Source: Sacculina carcini (lineage: Eukaryota > Arthropoda > Thecostraca > Sacculinidae). From it: DNA of 64,000 nt. The DNA lies in contig OU696570.1 of assembly GCA_916048095.2 (NCBI GenBank), positions 7,568,928 through 7,632,927 on the forward strand. The letters are read 5' to 3'. The notes below the pieces were generated by a model. That model had not been told where the DNA came from, did not search any database, and worked only from the letters and a program-made list of their open reading frames with translations. Below, one piece after another: positions 23,979 to 33,865 of the stretch (positions within the stretch are counted from its first letter, which is position 1; each line of letters starts with the position of its first letter). The position numbers and the translations under genes were made by a program.

Positions 23979-25140
23979 TCATTGGTCAGATTCTTCAGAG
24001 TAAGATTGAATGTATTGTTTTTTCAAGTTTTTCTTGTAGCTGGACAACGTTGGAGTTTGTTTCTGGTCTTTATCCAATTCATTCCACTGCGATATACCTA
24101 CATAGAAAAATGATAAGCTTCTTAGTTTGGTTCGTGTGTGGGGAAAGAGGAATTTGTCTGTATGCCTTGTATTGATTATGAAGTATGCTTGAATGTTAGA
24201 TGGTAATTTCTTATGATATGCTGCATACATTTTAGTTAAATTATTCAGTTTTACTACATCATCAAATTTTAGAATATTTTCATTTTTGAATGAAGGTGAT
24301 GTATGCTCCCTTGCTTTCAGATTGTCTATGATTCTGATAGCTCTTTTTTGTGCAATTCTTATGGTTTGCAAGTTAGTGTAATAAGTATTTCCCCATGCTT
24401 CACAGCAGTATTGTAAATATGATTGAAAAAATGAATAATAAAGGGTGGTTTTTGTTTTAGTGTCGAATATTTCTTTTACTTTGCTGAGAAGGAAGTTCAC
24501 TCTGTTTAGTTTGGCAGTTACATTGGATATTTGCTCTTTCCAATGTAATTTGCTATCAATAATTACTCCCAGAAATTTAGTAGATTGTTTCCTATCAAGT
24601 TTGTCTGCCCCTATGCTTATACAGCTGTTTGAGGTGTCATTACTGTTACTGAAAACAATGTAATTAGACTTTTTTACATTGAGCGATAATTTGTTACTCG
24701 TGAACCAGTCTTGTAATATTTTTATGCCTGAGTTTATTTTTTCATAGAGTTTATACGTGTGTTTGCCTTTGTAGAATATGTTGGTGTCATCCGCAAATGC
24801 TATTGTTTTTGTGTGTCTCATGATGTTGAATAGGTCGTTGATGTAGAGTATGAATAGTGTCGGTCCCAGTGTAGAACCTTGTGGAACCCCGCATTCTATG
24901 GGTAATTGTTCAGACTTTGAACCACTTACTTCAGTGTATTGCGTTCTCTGTGTTAAATAACTTGTGATCCATTGTAGGGTTGTGCCTCTCATGCCGTATA
25001 AGTTTAGTTTTTTCAACAATATTTTGTGATCGACAGTGTCAAAGGCCTTTTTCAGATCCAGGAATAATCCAACAGTTATTTGACGCTGCTCAAAAGACTC
25101 AGTTATGTAGTTGATCATATCAAGCACGGCTTGTGATGTG
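23941..25140 (-). mobile_element. 5'-truncated LINE, reverse strand
   Basis: A Jockey/CR1-like LINE that begins upstream of RT motif A and keeps an open frame to its stop. Its short 3' UTR ends at a CA-rich tract (about 23878-23940), as with the LINEs at the left of the window. The open frame suggests a recent insertion. Confidence 0.75.
23979..25127 (-). CDS. LINE reverse transcriptase, truncated but uninterrupted
   Basis: 382 codons without a stop. It contains motif A (GLFLDLKKAFDTVDHKILL), motif B (CGVPQGSTLGPTLFILYINDL) and motif C as FADD (IAFADDTNIF, + strand near 24785-24800), then the thumb (TKFLGVIIDSKLHWKEQI) and a C-terminal region with AQKRAIRIIDNL. The endonuclease and the first part of the RT are missing because of 5' truncation, so the ATG at 25127 is just the first Met in the remaining frame. 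Alone it would not be a working element. Confidence 0.8.
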   Translation of the reverse strand: MLDMINYITESFEQRQITVGLFLDLKKAFDTVDHKILLKKLNLYGMRGTTLQWITSYLTQRTQYTEVSGSKSEQLPIECGVPQGSTLGPTLFILYINDLFNIMRHTKTIAFADDTNIFYKGKHTYKLYEKINSGIKILQDWFTSNKLSLNVKKSNYIVFSNSNDTSNSCISIGADKLDRKQSTKFLGVIIDSKLHWKEQISNVTAKLNRVNFLLSKVKEIFDTKTKTTLYYSFFQSYLQYCCEAWGNTYYTNLQTIRIAQKRAIRIIDNLKAREHTSPSFKNENILKFDDVVKLNNLTKMYAAYHKKLPSNIQAYFIINTRHTDKFLFPHTRTKLRSLSFFYVGISQWNELDKDQKQTPTLSSYKKNLKKQYIQSYSEESDQ

Positions 25141-25793
25141 TTCTTGCCGTTATTTCAAATATCCACATCATTAAAGCCATATTAAAAAATCTATGGGTTT
25201 TTCAATGAATACAACTTAAACCACCGAGCCGTGATGCACTTTCAAACATTATCTTGGGATATTTATTTATAAATATTTGTTTTTTATACTATAACTAAAT
25301 AATATTCAAAATATACATGTAAAAAGGTACAATACATCAATTACAGTCATTTCTATATACTAAAATCTAACATCGGAGGACAATTGGGGCTAATCCTAAA
25401 AACCATAAAAAACAAAAAACCCTAACAAAACATGTTTTTTGCAAAAAAACGTAACAAACGTTTTTTGAATGTCTAGGTGTGTATGTATGTGTTGGTGTCG
25501 GTGTGTATGTGTGTATATGTGTGTGTGCGAATGTGTGTATGTGTGTGTTAGACAATATCTGTTACAATAGTTGTCTAGCGGAAACGGTGTTTGCACAGAA
25601 AGGCGCTGACCACACGTGCCGATTATATTGTACGAGTTATTACCCAGAACAACTATATATAGCATTGATATAGCAAGTGAACATACGTGCGCAAAATGCA
25701 ATATATATTTCACTAATGTCAATTAATCAAAACTTTTGATTAATCAAAACTTATGTGCACACGTATTTGAGCACGTATGAACCACTGGGAATC
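25141..25793 (+). other. Non-coding AT-rich stretch
   Basis: No gene recognised. Contains GTGTGTAT-type repeats (about 25480-25550) and a small ATTAATCAAAACTT duplication at about 25721-25752. Confidence 0.5.
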
Positions 25794-26464
25794 CAGTGGT
25801 TCCCAACCTGGGGGAAATTAGCAATTGTTAGGGGGTAATGTAGGGGTGATAGGAAAATGTTAAGAATTCTGAAATTCAAGAAAACATTGCGGTTCTTGTA
25901 TTAGGACTAAGGTTAACTTAGCATATGATGTTTATTGTTTGCATTGTGTGGATATTGCATTGCTCATATGGCGTGCTATATATAGTTGTGTGTGCGCGCG
26001 TGCGTGTGTGTGCACGTGTGCACGCGCGTATGGTATCCGCGAGCAGTAAACGGTCGTTCGTGCATGTTAGATTCAGTGTGTTACTGGTGAAGTGAGAGAG
26101 TGGTGTTTGTGCAGTTGCGGAGTGTGTTGATCAGAGTTTGTGAGTGCAGAATATATTTAAATTTTTAATACAGTTACATCATTCCTATGCTGAATAAGCT
26201 CTTCTAATGTTATCTAGAATTCCATGAAAAACAAAATAAATTCTCAGTGCTCACACTTGTGTATGCATTTTTTCTTTTTCTGCAGATTGAACAATAAAAT
26301 GTCCAAGAAGCGAACCTACTCTGACGCCATTCTTCGCCATGGCTTTGTGAATTATCCATCCAGTGGAGAGGATCGGCCACAATGTACGACATGTCACAAA
26401 GTGTTGACAAATGAAAGCCATCAAAACTCTCAACTCACCTCCAAAAGTGCCGTCCAAATCTTTA

Positions 26465-28605
26465 AAAAAAATCCAACAACAACAACAACAACAACAAACA
26501 TGTATTTAATATAGCGCACACAATGGTTACAAGCGCGCGATAAGCAAAATACGACTGGAGCAAGTGGGAAATTGGGTAAACTGCGCAGGTTGGGTGAAGT
26601 ATAAACAAGCAGCGCAGAACAGAAACACAAACATGTAGCAATTAAGAGTCCGGAATATGTAACTAAATGTGCAAAAAAGAGATAAATTATTAAATAAAAG
26701 GAAAAATGGATTAAATCAATATCAATAGGAGGAATAAATCAATTATAACATTGCAAACAAGTAAACTTAAGAAGACTCTGAGGCCAAAGAAAGGAAATGT
26801 TTGCGCAGTTCAGATGAGACAGATGAGTGAGATTTCATTCGGAGGAGACGAGGAGGAAGTGAATTATAAATGCGGGGTGCAGAAAAAAATGATTTCGCAG
26901 ACCAAGTGGATTGGTTCAGCGCAGGGAGACAGATTAGAGGAGTAGGATGGCGACGTGAACCAGAAGTACTCTCTTGAACCAGAAGTAGTGAGCGTGGATA
27001 GGACGGGGGTGAAGGGCAGTGAAGGATTTTGTACACCAAACAGCAAATTTTATAGCGAATTCGGAAATGAGCAGTGAGCCAATCAAGTCGGTGAAGGTGA
27101 GCTGAAGTTGGCGTTTTGGGAGGAAGTTTAAGAACGAAGCGACAGGCAAGGTTGATAATGGATTGTAGATGGCGTATACTTTTGAGGGGAAGGTGAAAAA
27201 ACAAGGAGTTACAGTAATCCAGGCGAGTGAAAATGTAAGAATTGACGAGAAGAACAGCCGAAGATTCGTCCAAAAGAGAACGTATGGGATACAATTTTCT
27301 CAGAATGAAGCGGCAAGAGCGAGTGAGTTGAGAAAAGTGTTGAGAAAATGATATTGTCGGATCAAATGTGATGCCAAGGTTGCGAATTTGAGAAGCTAGA
27401 GGCAAGGAGACAGTGGTAGGGGTTATCCATGGAGGATGAAAAGCTAAGTAGACTGTTTTGTCGTGATTAAGAAGGAGGTATCTGGAGGCAGCCCATGACG
27501 AAATATGGGAAATAAGTTTAGATACCAAAGTAGAATTATGTAAAGCTAGGGGAAAGTAAATTTATACATCGTCAGCATAGACGTGAAAGGAAATAGGGTA
27601 TTCTCTTAGGACAGAACAAAGGGACGAGACGTAGAGGTTAAAAAGGAGTGGTCCCAGGAGAGAACCCTGTGGGACGCCAGAAGTCAACGGAACATTGACA
27701 GACATCCGGGAATTACAGCGGACAGAAAAGGAACGTTTATGAAGGTAGGAAGAGACAAGACAAAGAGCTGAGGAAGAAAGGCGAATATGGGCCAGATCTT
27801 CACTAAGAATGGAACTATTGACGAGATCAAAGGCAGATGAAAAATCTAATGATATTAGCAGGACAGATTTGCCGAAGGAAAAGTTGGAAAAAATGTCATT
27901 GGTGAGGCGAATAAGGAGAGCTTCAGTTGAATGATTTGACATAAAGCCTGACTGACAAGGATCAAGGACCGGAGTAATAATCGGACAAAGTTGCTCAAGG
28001 ATAGCGTGTTCAGGAAGTTTAGAAGGAAGCGTAAGCATAGATATAGGACAATAGTTGGAGGGGATGGCAGGATCAACATTAGGCTTCTTCAGGATGGGTG
28101 TGATTATAGCATGCTTAGAAGCTAGAAATTGACCATGAAAAAAGGAGGAATTAAGCATATGGGTGAGAAGGGTTGCAAGGAGGAGGATCGAATCAGAGAG
28201 AGCGGAAAAAATAATAGGATCCGAGGGGCATATTTTGTTGCGGAGTTTGAGGAGAAAACGAAATGTTTTATAGGGAGAAATTCATACGAATGCCGAAATT
28301 GAATTTGAGGAGGTAGGAAATGAGAGAGGAAAATGACTTTTTGGAATATTTGAGAGTATTTTATCAATTTTTTAAGTGAAAAAAGAGGAGAATTCATGAG
28401 CTGAAATCATAATTGGACTCCGGGAGGCACTACCAGTTATTGATTTCAGAGTGGACCACCGAGAGTGCGAACCCTTTCCCAAAGAGGATAAGTGAGAGGT
28501 GAAATAAATGGATTTGGCGGAAGCAAGAGAGGTGAGGAAGGAATTTCGAGCCGAGCAAAAGGTTGACCAGGACGAAGGAGAACGAAAGCGCCTCCAGAGA
28601 CGCTC
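26465..28605 (-). mobile_element. LINE (CR1/L2-like) inserted in the hAT transposase gene
   Basis: A reverse-strand, 5'-truncated LINE of about 2.1 kb of the same family as 12770-17460. In element order: 5' end near 28605 (GGAGCGTCTCTGGAGGCG matches the same stretch near 15320), RT N-terminal block (FLASKHAIITPILKKPNVD), motif B (SGVPQGSLLGPLLFNLYVSS), motif C (VYADDV, near 27565-27580), the C-terminal region (26767-27528), and a 3' UTR with GCGCTATATTAAATACATG and TTG repeats ending near 26470. TAAAAA lies at both junctions and may be a short target duplication. It is less decayed than the copy at 12770-17460. Confidence 0.75.
26767..28158 (-). pseudogene. LINE reverse transcriptase, two frames
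   Basis: The first piece (27562-28158) runs from FLASKHAIITPILKKPN through LISLDFSSAFDLVNSSIL (motif A) and SGVPQGSLLGPLLFNLY (motif B) to VYADDV (motif C). The second (26767-27528) runs from SHISSWAASRYLLLNHDKT through QIRNLGITFDPTISFSQHF and DYCNSLFFHLPLKSIRHLQ to YNSLPPRLLRMKSHS. A frame change or stop separates them at about 27530-27562. The catalytic residues are all present, so the copy died recently in comparison with its relative at 15.5-17.0 kb. Confidence 0.75.
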
Positions 28606-30706
28606 CAGAGACGCTAAAAAGGATCAGGCTTATTTTCAGCGTCAGGCTGTAGCACTGAAGAATATCCTGTTCGGTTCATATGGAATTCAAGCCCAAAAAC
28701 TTCAAGCTGCAGTCAAACTATCCTACTTTGCTGCATATAAAGTTGCCGAACAACAAAAATGCCACACCATTGCAGGGCATCTGATTAAGCCTTGTGCACA
28801 CGAGATGGTGAGCAAGGTATGTGGGGAGGATCAAGCGAAGAATCTGAGTGTCATACCTCTATTAAACAACACCATCCACAGACGAATCGATGACATGGCA
28901 TCATATATCTCGTCCCAAGTTATAACAGAGATCAAAGAAAGCTCATATAGCAAATTATCCTTGCAATTTGATGAATCGTGTGACGTAGCCAGTTGTGCCG
29001 TTCTCCTTGGGCTCGTCCGTTACGTCCACCATGACAATATCAAAGAAGAGTTCCTTTTTTGCGAGAATATTCTGACAACCACGAAGGGAGAAGATGTCTA
29101 CAATATCATCAACAGTTTCTTCACCAAGAATGGATTGGATTGGAACAGTGTTCAAGAGGTAGGGAGCTATGTTTATATGAAGTCTTAATTAGTATAAATA
29201 CAGTGAATTACTTGGCATATAGTCATATACAGCTTTATTTATTGTACAAGTAACCGTAGTGTAGCAAATATTTTGTGCATGATTTACACAAAAAACATCG
29301 TGCGTCGTACTGAAAAACTAAAGTACCAAAATAATTTGATTAATACCATATAATTATTACACAAAGGATAAGTAACAATGACTAACTGACGCAATCTATA
29401 ATATTTTTTAATCCAGGTCTCCCTCGATGGAGCACCGGCGATGATGGGTGGTCAAAGTGGATTATGGGGCCTCATACAAGCTGTCAATCCAGAAATTTCT
29501 GTAGATCATTGCATCATTCATCCGTACTCTCTTGGATCTAAAAGCCTACCTGGTAATCTGAAGTTGCTGTTTGAAGATGTGTTGAAATCGTCTACTTCAT
29601 CAAGTCCAGGCATGTGAATTCGCGCATATTCATGGAGCTGTGCAAGGAAATGAGAGAAAACTATCAAGTTCTGCTCTACCACACCGATGTTTGCTGGTTG
29701 TCACGGGGCAAGGCTGTACATCGTGGCATTGATTTCCGAAAGGCTATTCAGGAATTCCTGGAACAAAAAGGATCTCTTTTTGCTACCAAGTTCACTGATA
29801 AGGAGTGGCTTCCTCGACTTTGTTACTTGACTTATATTTTTGGGGAGCTGAACAATGGTAATCTGCAGCTCCAGGGCTGAAACACGATTGTCATTTATGT
29901 CCATAACACTGTGGCTGCATTTCTGGGGAAACTGAGACTCTGGATTCGGCGCTTGGAGAAAGGAGTGATCGCCCAGTTCCCCAGTCTGGACCAGTTTGTT
30001 GAAGAGAATAGTCATGATACTGGATCTCTTCTACAGACCATCAACAAAGAGATGAGTGACCATTTGAAGGGTCTTGAAACAAGCTTAAATCACTACTTTC
30101 CAGAGAGTGACCAAGAAACAGCCAATCTTCATTCGATCATTCGTCCCTTCTCTGTGCCTGATGAGGCAATTCATGATGATGAATGAATTCATGAATTCAT
30201 GATGTTATCCCTGCAAAGAAGGAGTGGATCAAAATGCGAGCCAATGAAGCCTTGAAAATCGAATTCCAAAACCAAAATGCAGATTCCTTTTGGATTTCAC
30301 GACTAGCCGACTCGCCAACGCTGTCTAAGAGAGCCTTGAATTTGTTGGTATCATTCTCAACAACGTATCTGTGCGAGAAGGGGTTCGCAACTATGCTGGG
30401 GATTAAAACAAATAAGAGGGCTCGTTTGAATGTTGTAAACGATGCCAGGCTGGTACTTTCGACCACGAAACCTAGAATTTATCAACTAGCTTAAAATATG
30501 CATCTCCAGCCATCTCACTGATGCTCTTGACATCATTGGTGAATCATTAGAGATGCAGAGTGTACTAATACAATAAATAAAAGAAATTATCTCTAGTGTT
30601 TAGTTGAGCCATATATATCAATGTTGACAACATTTTGTGAGAGGGGTAACATGCTTAATATGGGATGCTAAACTGGGTAACAGCTGAAAAACGTTGGTAG
30701 CCACCG

Positions 30707-32150
30707 ATTTAAACAATTACCTTTTTTATGAAATTCGCACATTTTGTTTAGCTTATCATGCGAACGTCTACAGATTACAATTAAATTTCCCGTTTTGTCT
30801 CCTCAAAATATATGTATTTACCAGCTATGAATTAGCGTAACTTAAAAAGATTTAACTGAAAGACATGGTAGCTTTGTTGGCGTGTGAATATCAATGTACA
30901 TTCTGCAGTGATGTCTACAAATATCTAAAACTCCAGAGGAAAATCTGTAATTGTTTGTCAAATTCTGCTGTGCACGACGGGTGTGTAATTGTACACCGCC
31001 ACTGACATTCATAGAGCACGCAGACGGCGACATAGAAAGTGAAAGTCTCCCAGTTCACTCATCGCATCCGAATGCAGCGGGCCGTGCCAGTGTTTGACTG
31101 CTGCTTGCCGGTCGAGTGCCGATGCGACGATCGATCGAGGGTACGGCGGCGGCCTGCAACACTGACGTGATGGGATGGACGGAGAAGTAAACGCAGGTTT
31201 TGCATGTCAAGTCTACACTGCCGACACCGCTGTCACAATGATATTGTGTGCAACGACGTTCATAGTACATTAGAGTCACAACCTTTTGTACGAATGTTTA
31301 GATTTCAATGAATGCGATTGGATTTCTGGTCTCGTGTGCTCCAAAAACACTGTGCGTAAAATGTTTTTTTAAATATCACTTTTTTAAAACTGGCTCAAAT
31401 CAGTCAGTTTTGCGATTCCGATCAAAATTGGTCTATTATCAATGTCCATAACCTCAAATGCTCTTCAAATATATATTCAATTGATCTTAAATAAAGCATT
31501 ACGTTGGGTACTATAATTGTTTTGCATTAAACTTATTTTTTATACATTTTCTAAGATATTATCAGCCAACAAAATCGCATCAAGAAGTGCCCATTTGGCC
31601 TGCATACATCGAATATCTGAAGTTCTGTACGAATTAACATTTAAGTTGATTCGGTTCTTCCACTGATCCTGACATCTTGTTCTTGAAACAGTGTACTGTC
31701 ACATAGTCGGCGATTCACCACATAATATTTAATCATTGGAAACATTGGATATGTCGTGGTTCTCAATTTGAGGGTGATCTAATTAAAAATCAATGATTTC
31801 CTGCACACACACTCACACACGCACACACAGACATACACACACACACACACATTGCGTGCATGTGTGCATACAAGCCTGCGTGTATGCATATATTCATCCT
31901 GCGTGTGATCTATATTTGATTGTTGTCGACTATATAAATACCAGAATGAATTTGGCGCTAGCTAGCAAATATAATTTTAGTCTTGCTTAGTGTTTAAGTA
32001 TCAGTACGAGAAGAAGCGTGAGCTTGTCGGACTATTGTCACATGTGCTTATATGTCGTGTATACGTACTCGTGTACACGTACTATTGACTGAACTGCTTG
32101 TATGAGTGACCAATAAACTAACTGACTTACTCACTTACTTACATTGAATA
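30707..32150 (+). other. Non-coding stretch with CA tract and repeat tail
   Basis: No gene recognised. A GC-richer patch with several CpG lies at 31030-31220. A short CA tract is at about 31803-31852. Near 32105-32145 a CAATAAAC motif is followed by ACTTACTC-type repeats, which looks like the 3' tail of another retroposon, but its body is not recognisable. Confidence 0.45.
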
Positions 32151-32470
32151 TTGATGACATGGTGGAGTATTTAGGGAGCCACACCCATATGCTTGCTGAT
32201 GATGCCAAGATTATGAAGGTGGTAAATAACCAAAATTTCTGCGTGAGGTTACATCCAAATATGGACGGAATGAAGAAATAAGTAAAAAATTAGCAGGTGC
32301 AATTCAACGAGAAATGTAACGTCATAAAAATGGACGCGATTAAGTTCAGGCCGAAAAGGATTTACAAGCTTGGAAATGAAATATTACGGTAGGTTCAGAA
32401 GAAAACGGATCGAGGAGTACTCATTAGAGACAATGTTTTTCCTGAAAGTCATATAAACGAAATTTGAGGA
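32150..32470 (+). pseudogene. Decayed LINE reverse transcriptase fragment
   Basis: Conceptual translation near 32175-32450 gives HMLADDAKIMKVVNNQNFCV (motif C as LADD), then FNEKCNVIKM, KRIYKLGNEIL and KKTDRGVLIRDNV, matching the usual order ADD, C-x-VMH, YKLG, DLGV-I-DNL of LINE reverse transcriptases. Stops and small frame changes interrupt it and no other RT motif is visible. The clade cannot be told. Confidence 0.5.
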
Positions 32471-32814
32471 AAAAATCTATGCTTTACTGATGAGTAGAGT
32501 TGTGAATTTTATGTTAACACATACAAAAATATTTCTAATATACAATGCCGTTTTAAGTGAAAAATCATAAAGTGACATCTTAACTCGAAAATAGGTTTCA
32601 GTGAAGGCTGTTATTTAAATTAATCTGTCTTGTTAATAATTTTAATTAGGCAGATCACGGATTTAGCATGTTATGATACAATCGGAGACAGTATATAGGT
32701 TTAACATTAACGCATGTAACATTAACAATGGAAATATGGCAACGTTGCTAATGGCTTCACAAGTCTGGACACCAAGAGAGCAGTGTTATACTCCTAGATA
32801 ACATCCCTATGGGT

Positions 32815-33039
32815 TGTAGTACAGCGTATCATTGAAAACATTGTGCACTTCATAGTAAAAACATGAAATTTTGTCTGTACATACTTCAGGATATGGTGAT
32901 TAATATTATAAATAGAAGCATCGCAAGAAATGCGAATTTCCAAGATGGTCGCCAAATCAAATATGGCTGCCGGGAGTCCGTAAAATGATAACAATGTTAC
33001 ATTTAAATTGGCATAAACCAAAGTGATTGCATGCAATTT

Positions 33040-33084
<45 letters not shown>

Positions 33085-33317
33085 CATGTTGCATGCATTT
33101 GATGCTAGTTCACTTTGGTTAATGCCAATTTATATGTAACATTGTTATAATTTTACCAACTCCAGGCAGCCATATTTGATTTGGCGACCATCTTGGAAAT
33201 TCGCATTTTTGCGATTCCTCCATTTCTAATATTTATCACCATATCCTAAAGTATGTACAGACCAAATTTCATGCATTTACTATGAAGTGCACAATGTTTT
33301 CAATGATCCGCTGTACT
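32815..33317. repeat. Foldback (palindromic) repeat with (TA)n loop
   Basis: Two arms of about 230 bp in inverted orientation (32815-33042 and 33083-33317) around a (TA)n core of about 40 bp. Shared blocks include CATTGTGCACTTCATAGTAAA on one side and its inverse on the other, CCAAGATGGTCGCCAAATCA, and ACCAAAGTGA. The arms have diverged by perhaps 10%. It is non-coding; most likely a palindromic MITE or foldback element. The right arm is followed at once by another (TA)n. Confidence 0.85.
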
Positions 33318-33318
33318 G

Positions 33319-33367
<49 letters not shown>
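33319..33367. repeat. (TA)n microsatellite
   Basis: TA repeat between the foldback element and the Gypsy LTR. The same repeat resumes at 37718-37760 on the other side of that element. Confidence 0.95.
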
Positions 33368-33371
<4 letters not shown>

Positions 33372-33865
33372 ATGGGCTTGGTATTTGCGTTGCGTGCATT
33401 TCGATGTGTTCATTCGATATGTATAGCGCGTTCATTTGTAGCGTTCATTTGATATGTGTAGCGTATGTGTAAGGTGCAACGCGTCATGTAGCTGAGCGAA
33501 CGTCAAGCTGCCCGTGCGTATGTCTGTGTGTATGTGTCTCTGTATGTCTGTGTGTCATGTGCGTCGTCGCTGATTGGCTGTGAGGATTGAACGATTGCTA
33601 GTTGCGCGAGCTGTGAGAGCTTTGTATTACTTTTGTGTGAGTGTATGAGTGTGTTTGCGTTAGTAGTGTTCAGCGAGGCTTCACTGTGTGTGTTCGGTCT
33701 GTGTGACCAAGCTGTACCGCTGTGTGCGAAATAAGTGTTGCTACCACGTGCGCTGTGTGTGTGATCTTTGTGTGCTAGTTCTTATTGTTTTAATTTCTTC
33801 ATTTGTCCACTGTCGCCGCATCGTTTGCAATACATCGTCTGTTCCAAACTCGGCCAACGTTAACA
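33368..33865 (+). repeat. 5' LTR of the Gypsy fossil
   Basis: 498 bp, starting TGTTATGGGCTTGG and ending CGTTAACA. Differs from the 3' LTR at only about five or six positions. Confidence 0.92.

Larger units (their letters stand above)
26299..30494 (+). pseudogene. hAT transposase (ZBED5/FAM200-like), broken
   Basis: Starts at MSKKRTYSDAILRHGFVNYP with the first Cys pair of a BED finger (CTTCHKVL). The LINE insertion splits the gene after about residue 50. It resumes near 28606 with QAYFQRQAVALK and the family blocks HTIAGHLIKPCAHEMV, NNTIHRRIDDMA and LQFDESCDVASCAVLLGLVRYV (the catalytic Asp region). A GT-AG intron fits 29159-29416, joining VQE to VSLDGAPAMMGGQSG. Later pieces hold TDVCWLSRGKAVHR and the C-terminal hAT dimerisation motif STTYLCEKGFATMLGIKT with RARLNV. 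A frame change near 29610, a TGA at 29878-29880 and a small GAATTCAT duplication near 30183-30200 make it inactive. Confidence 0.8.
25794..30706 (+). mobile_element. hAT transposon (ZBED-like transposase), split by a LINE
   Basis: The left end CAGTGGTTCCCAACCTG and the inverse of the right end, CGGTGGCTACCAACGTT, agree at about 12 of 17 positions and are of hAT type. The body encodes a ZBED5/FAM200-like transposase with an intron and is interrupted by a reverse-strand LINE (26465-28605). I could not find a matching 8-bp target duplication, so the outer limits rest on the inverted ends alone. Confidence 0.75.
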
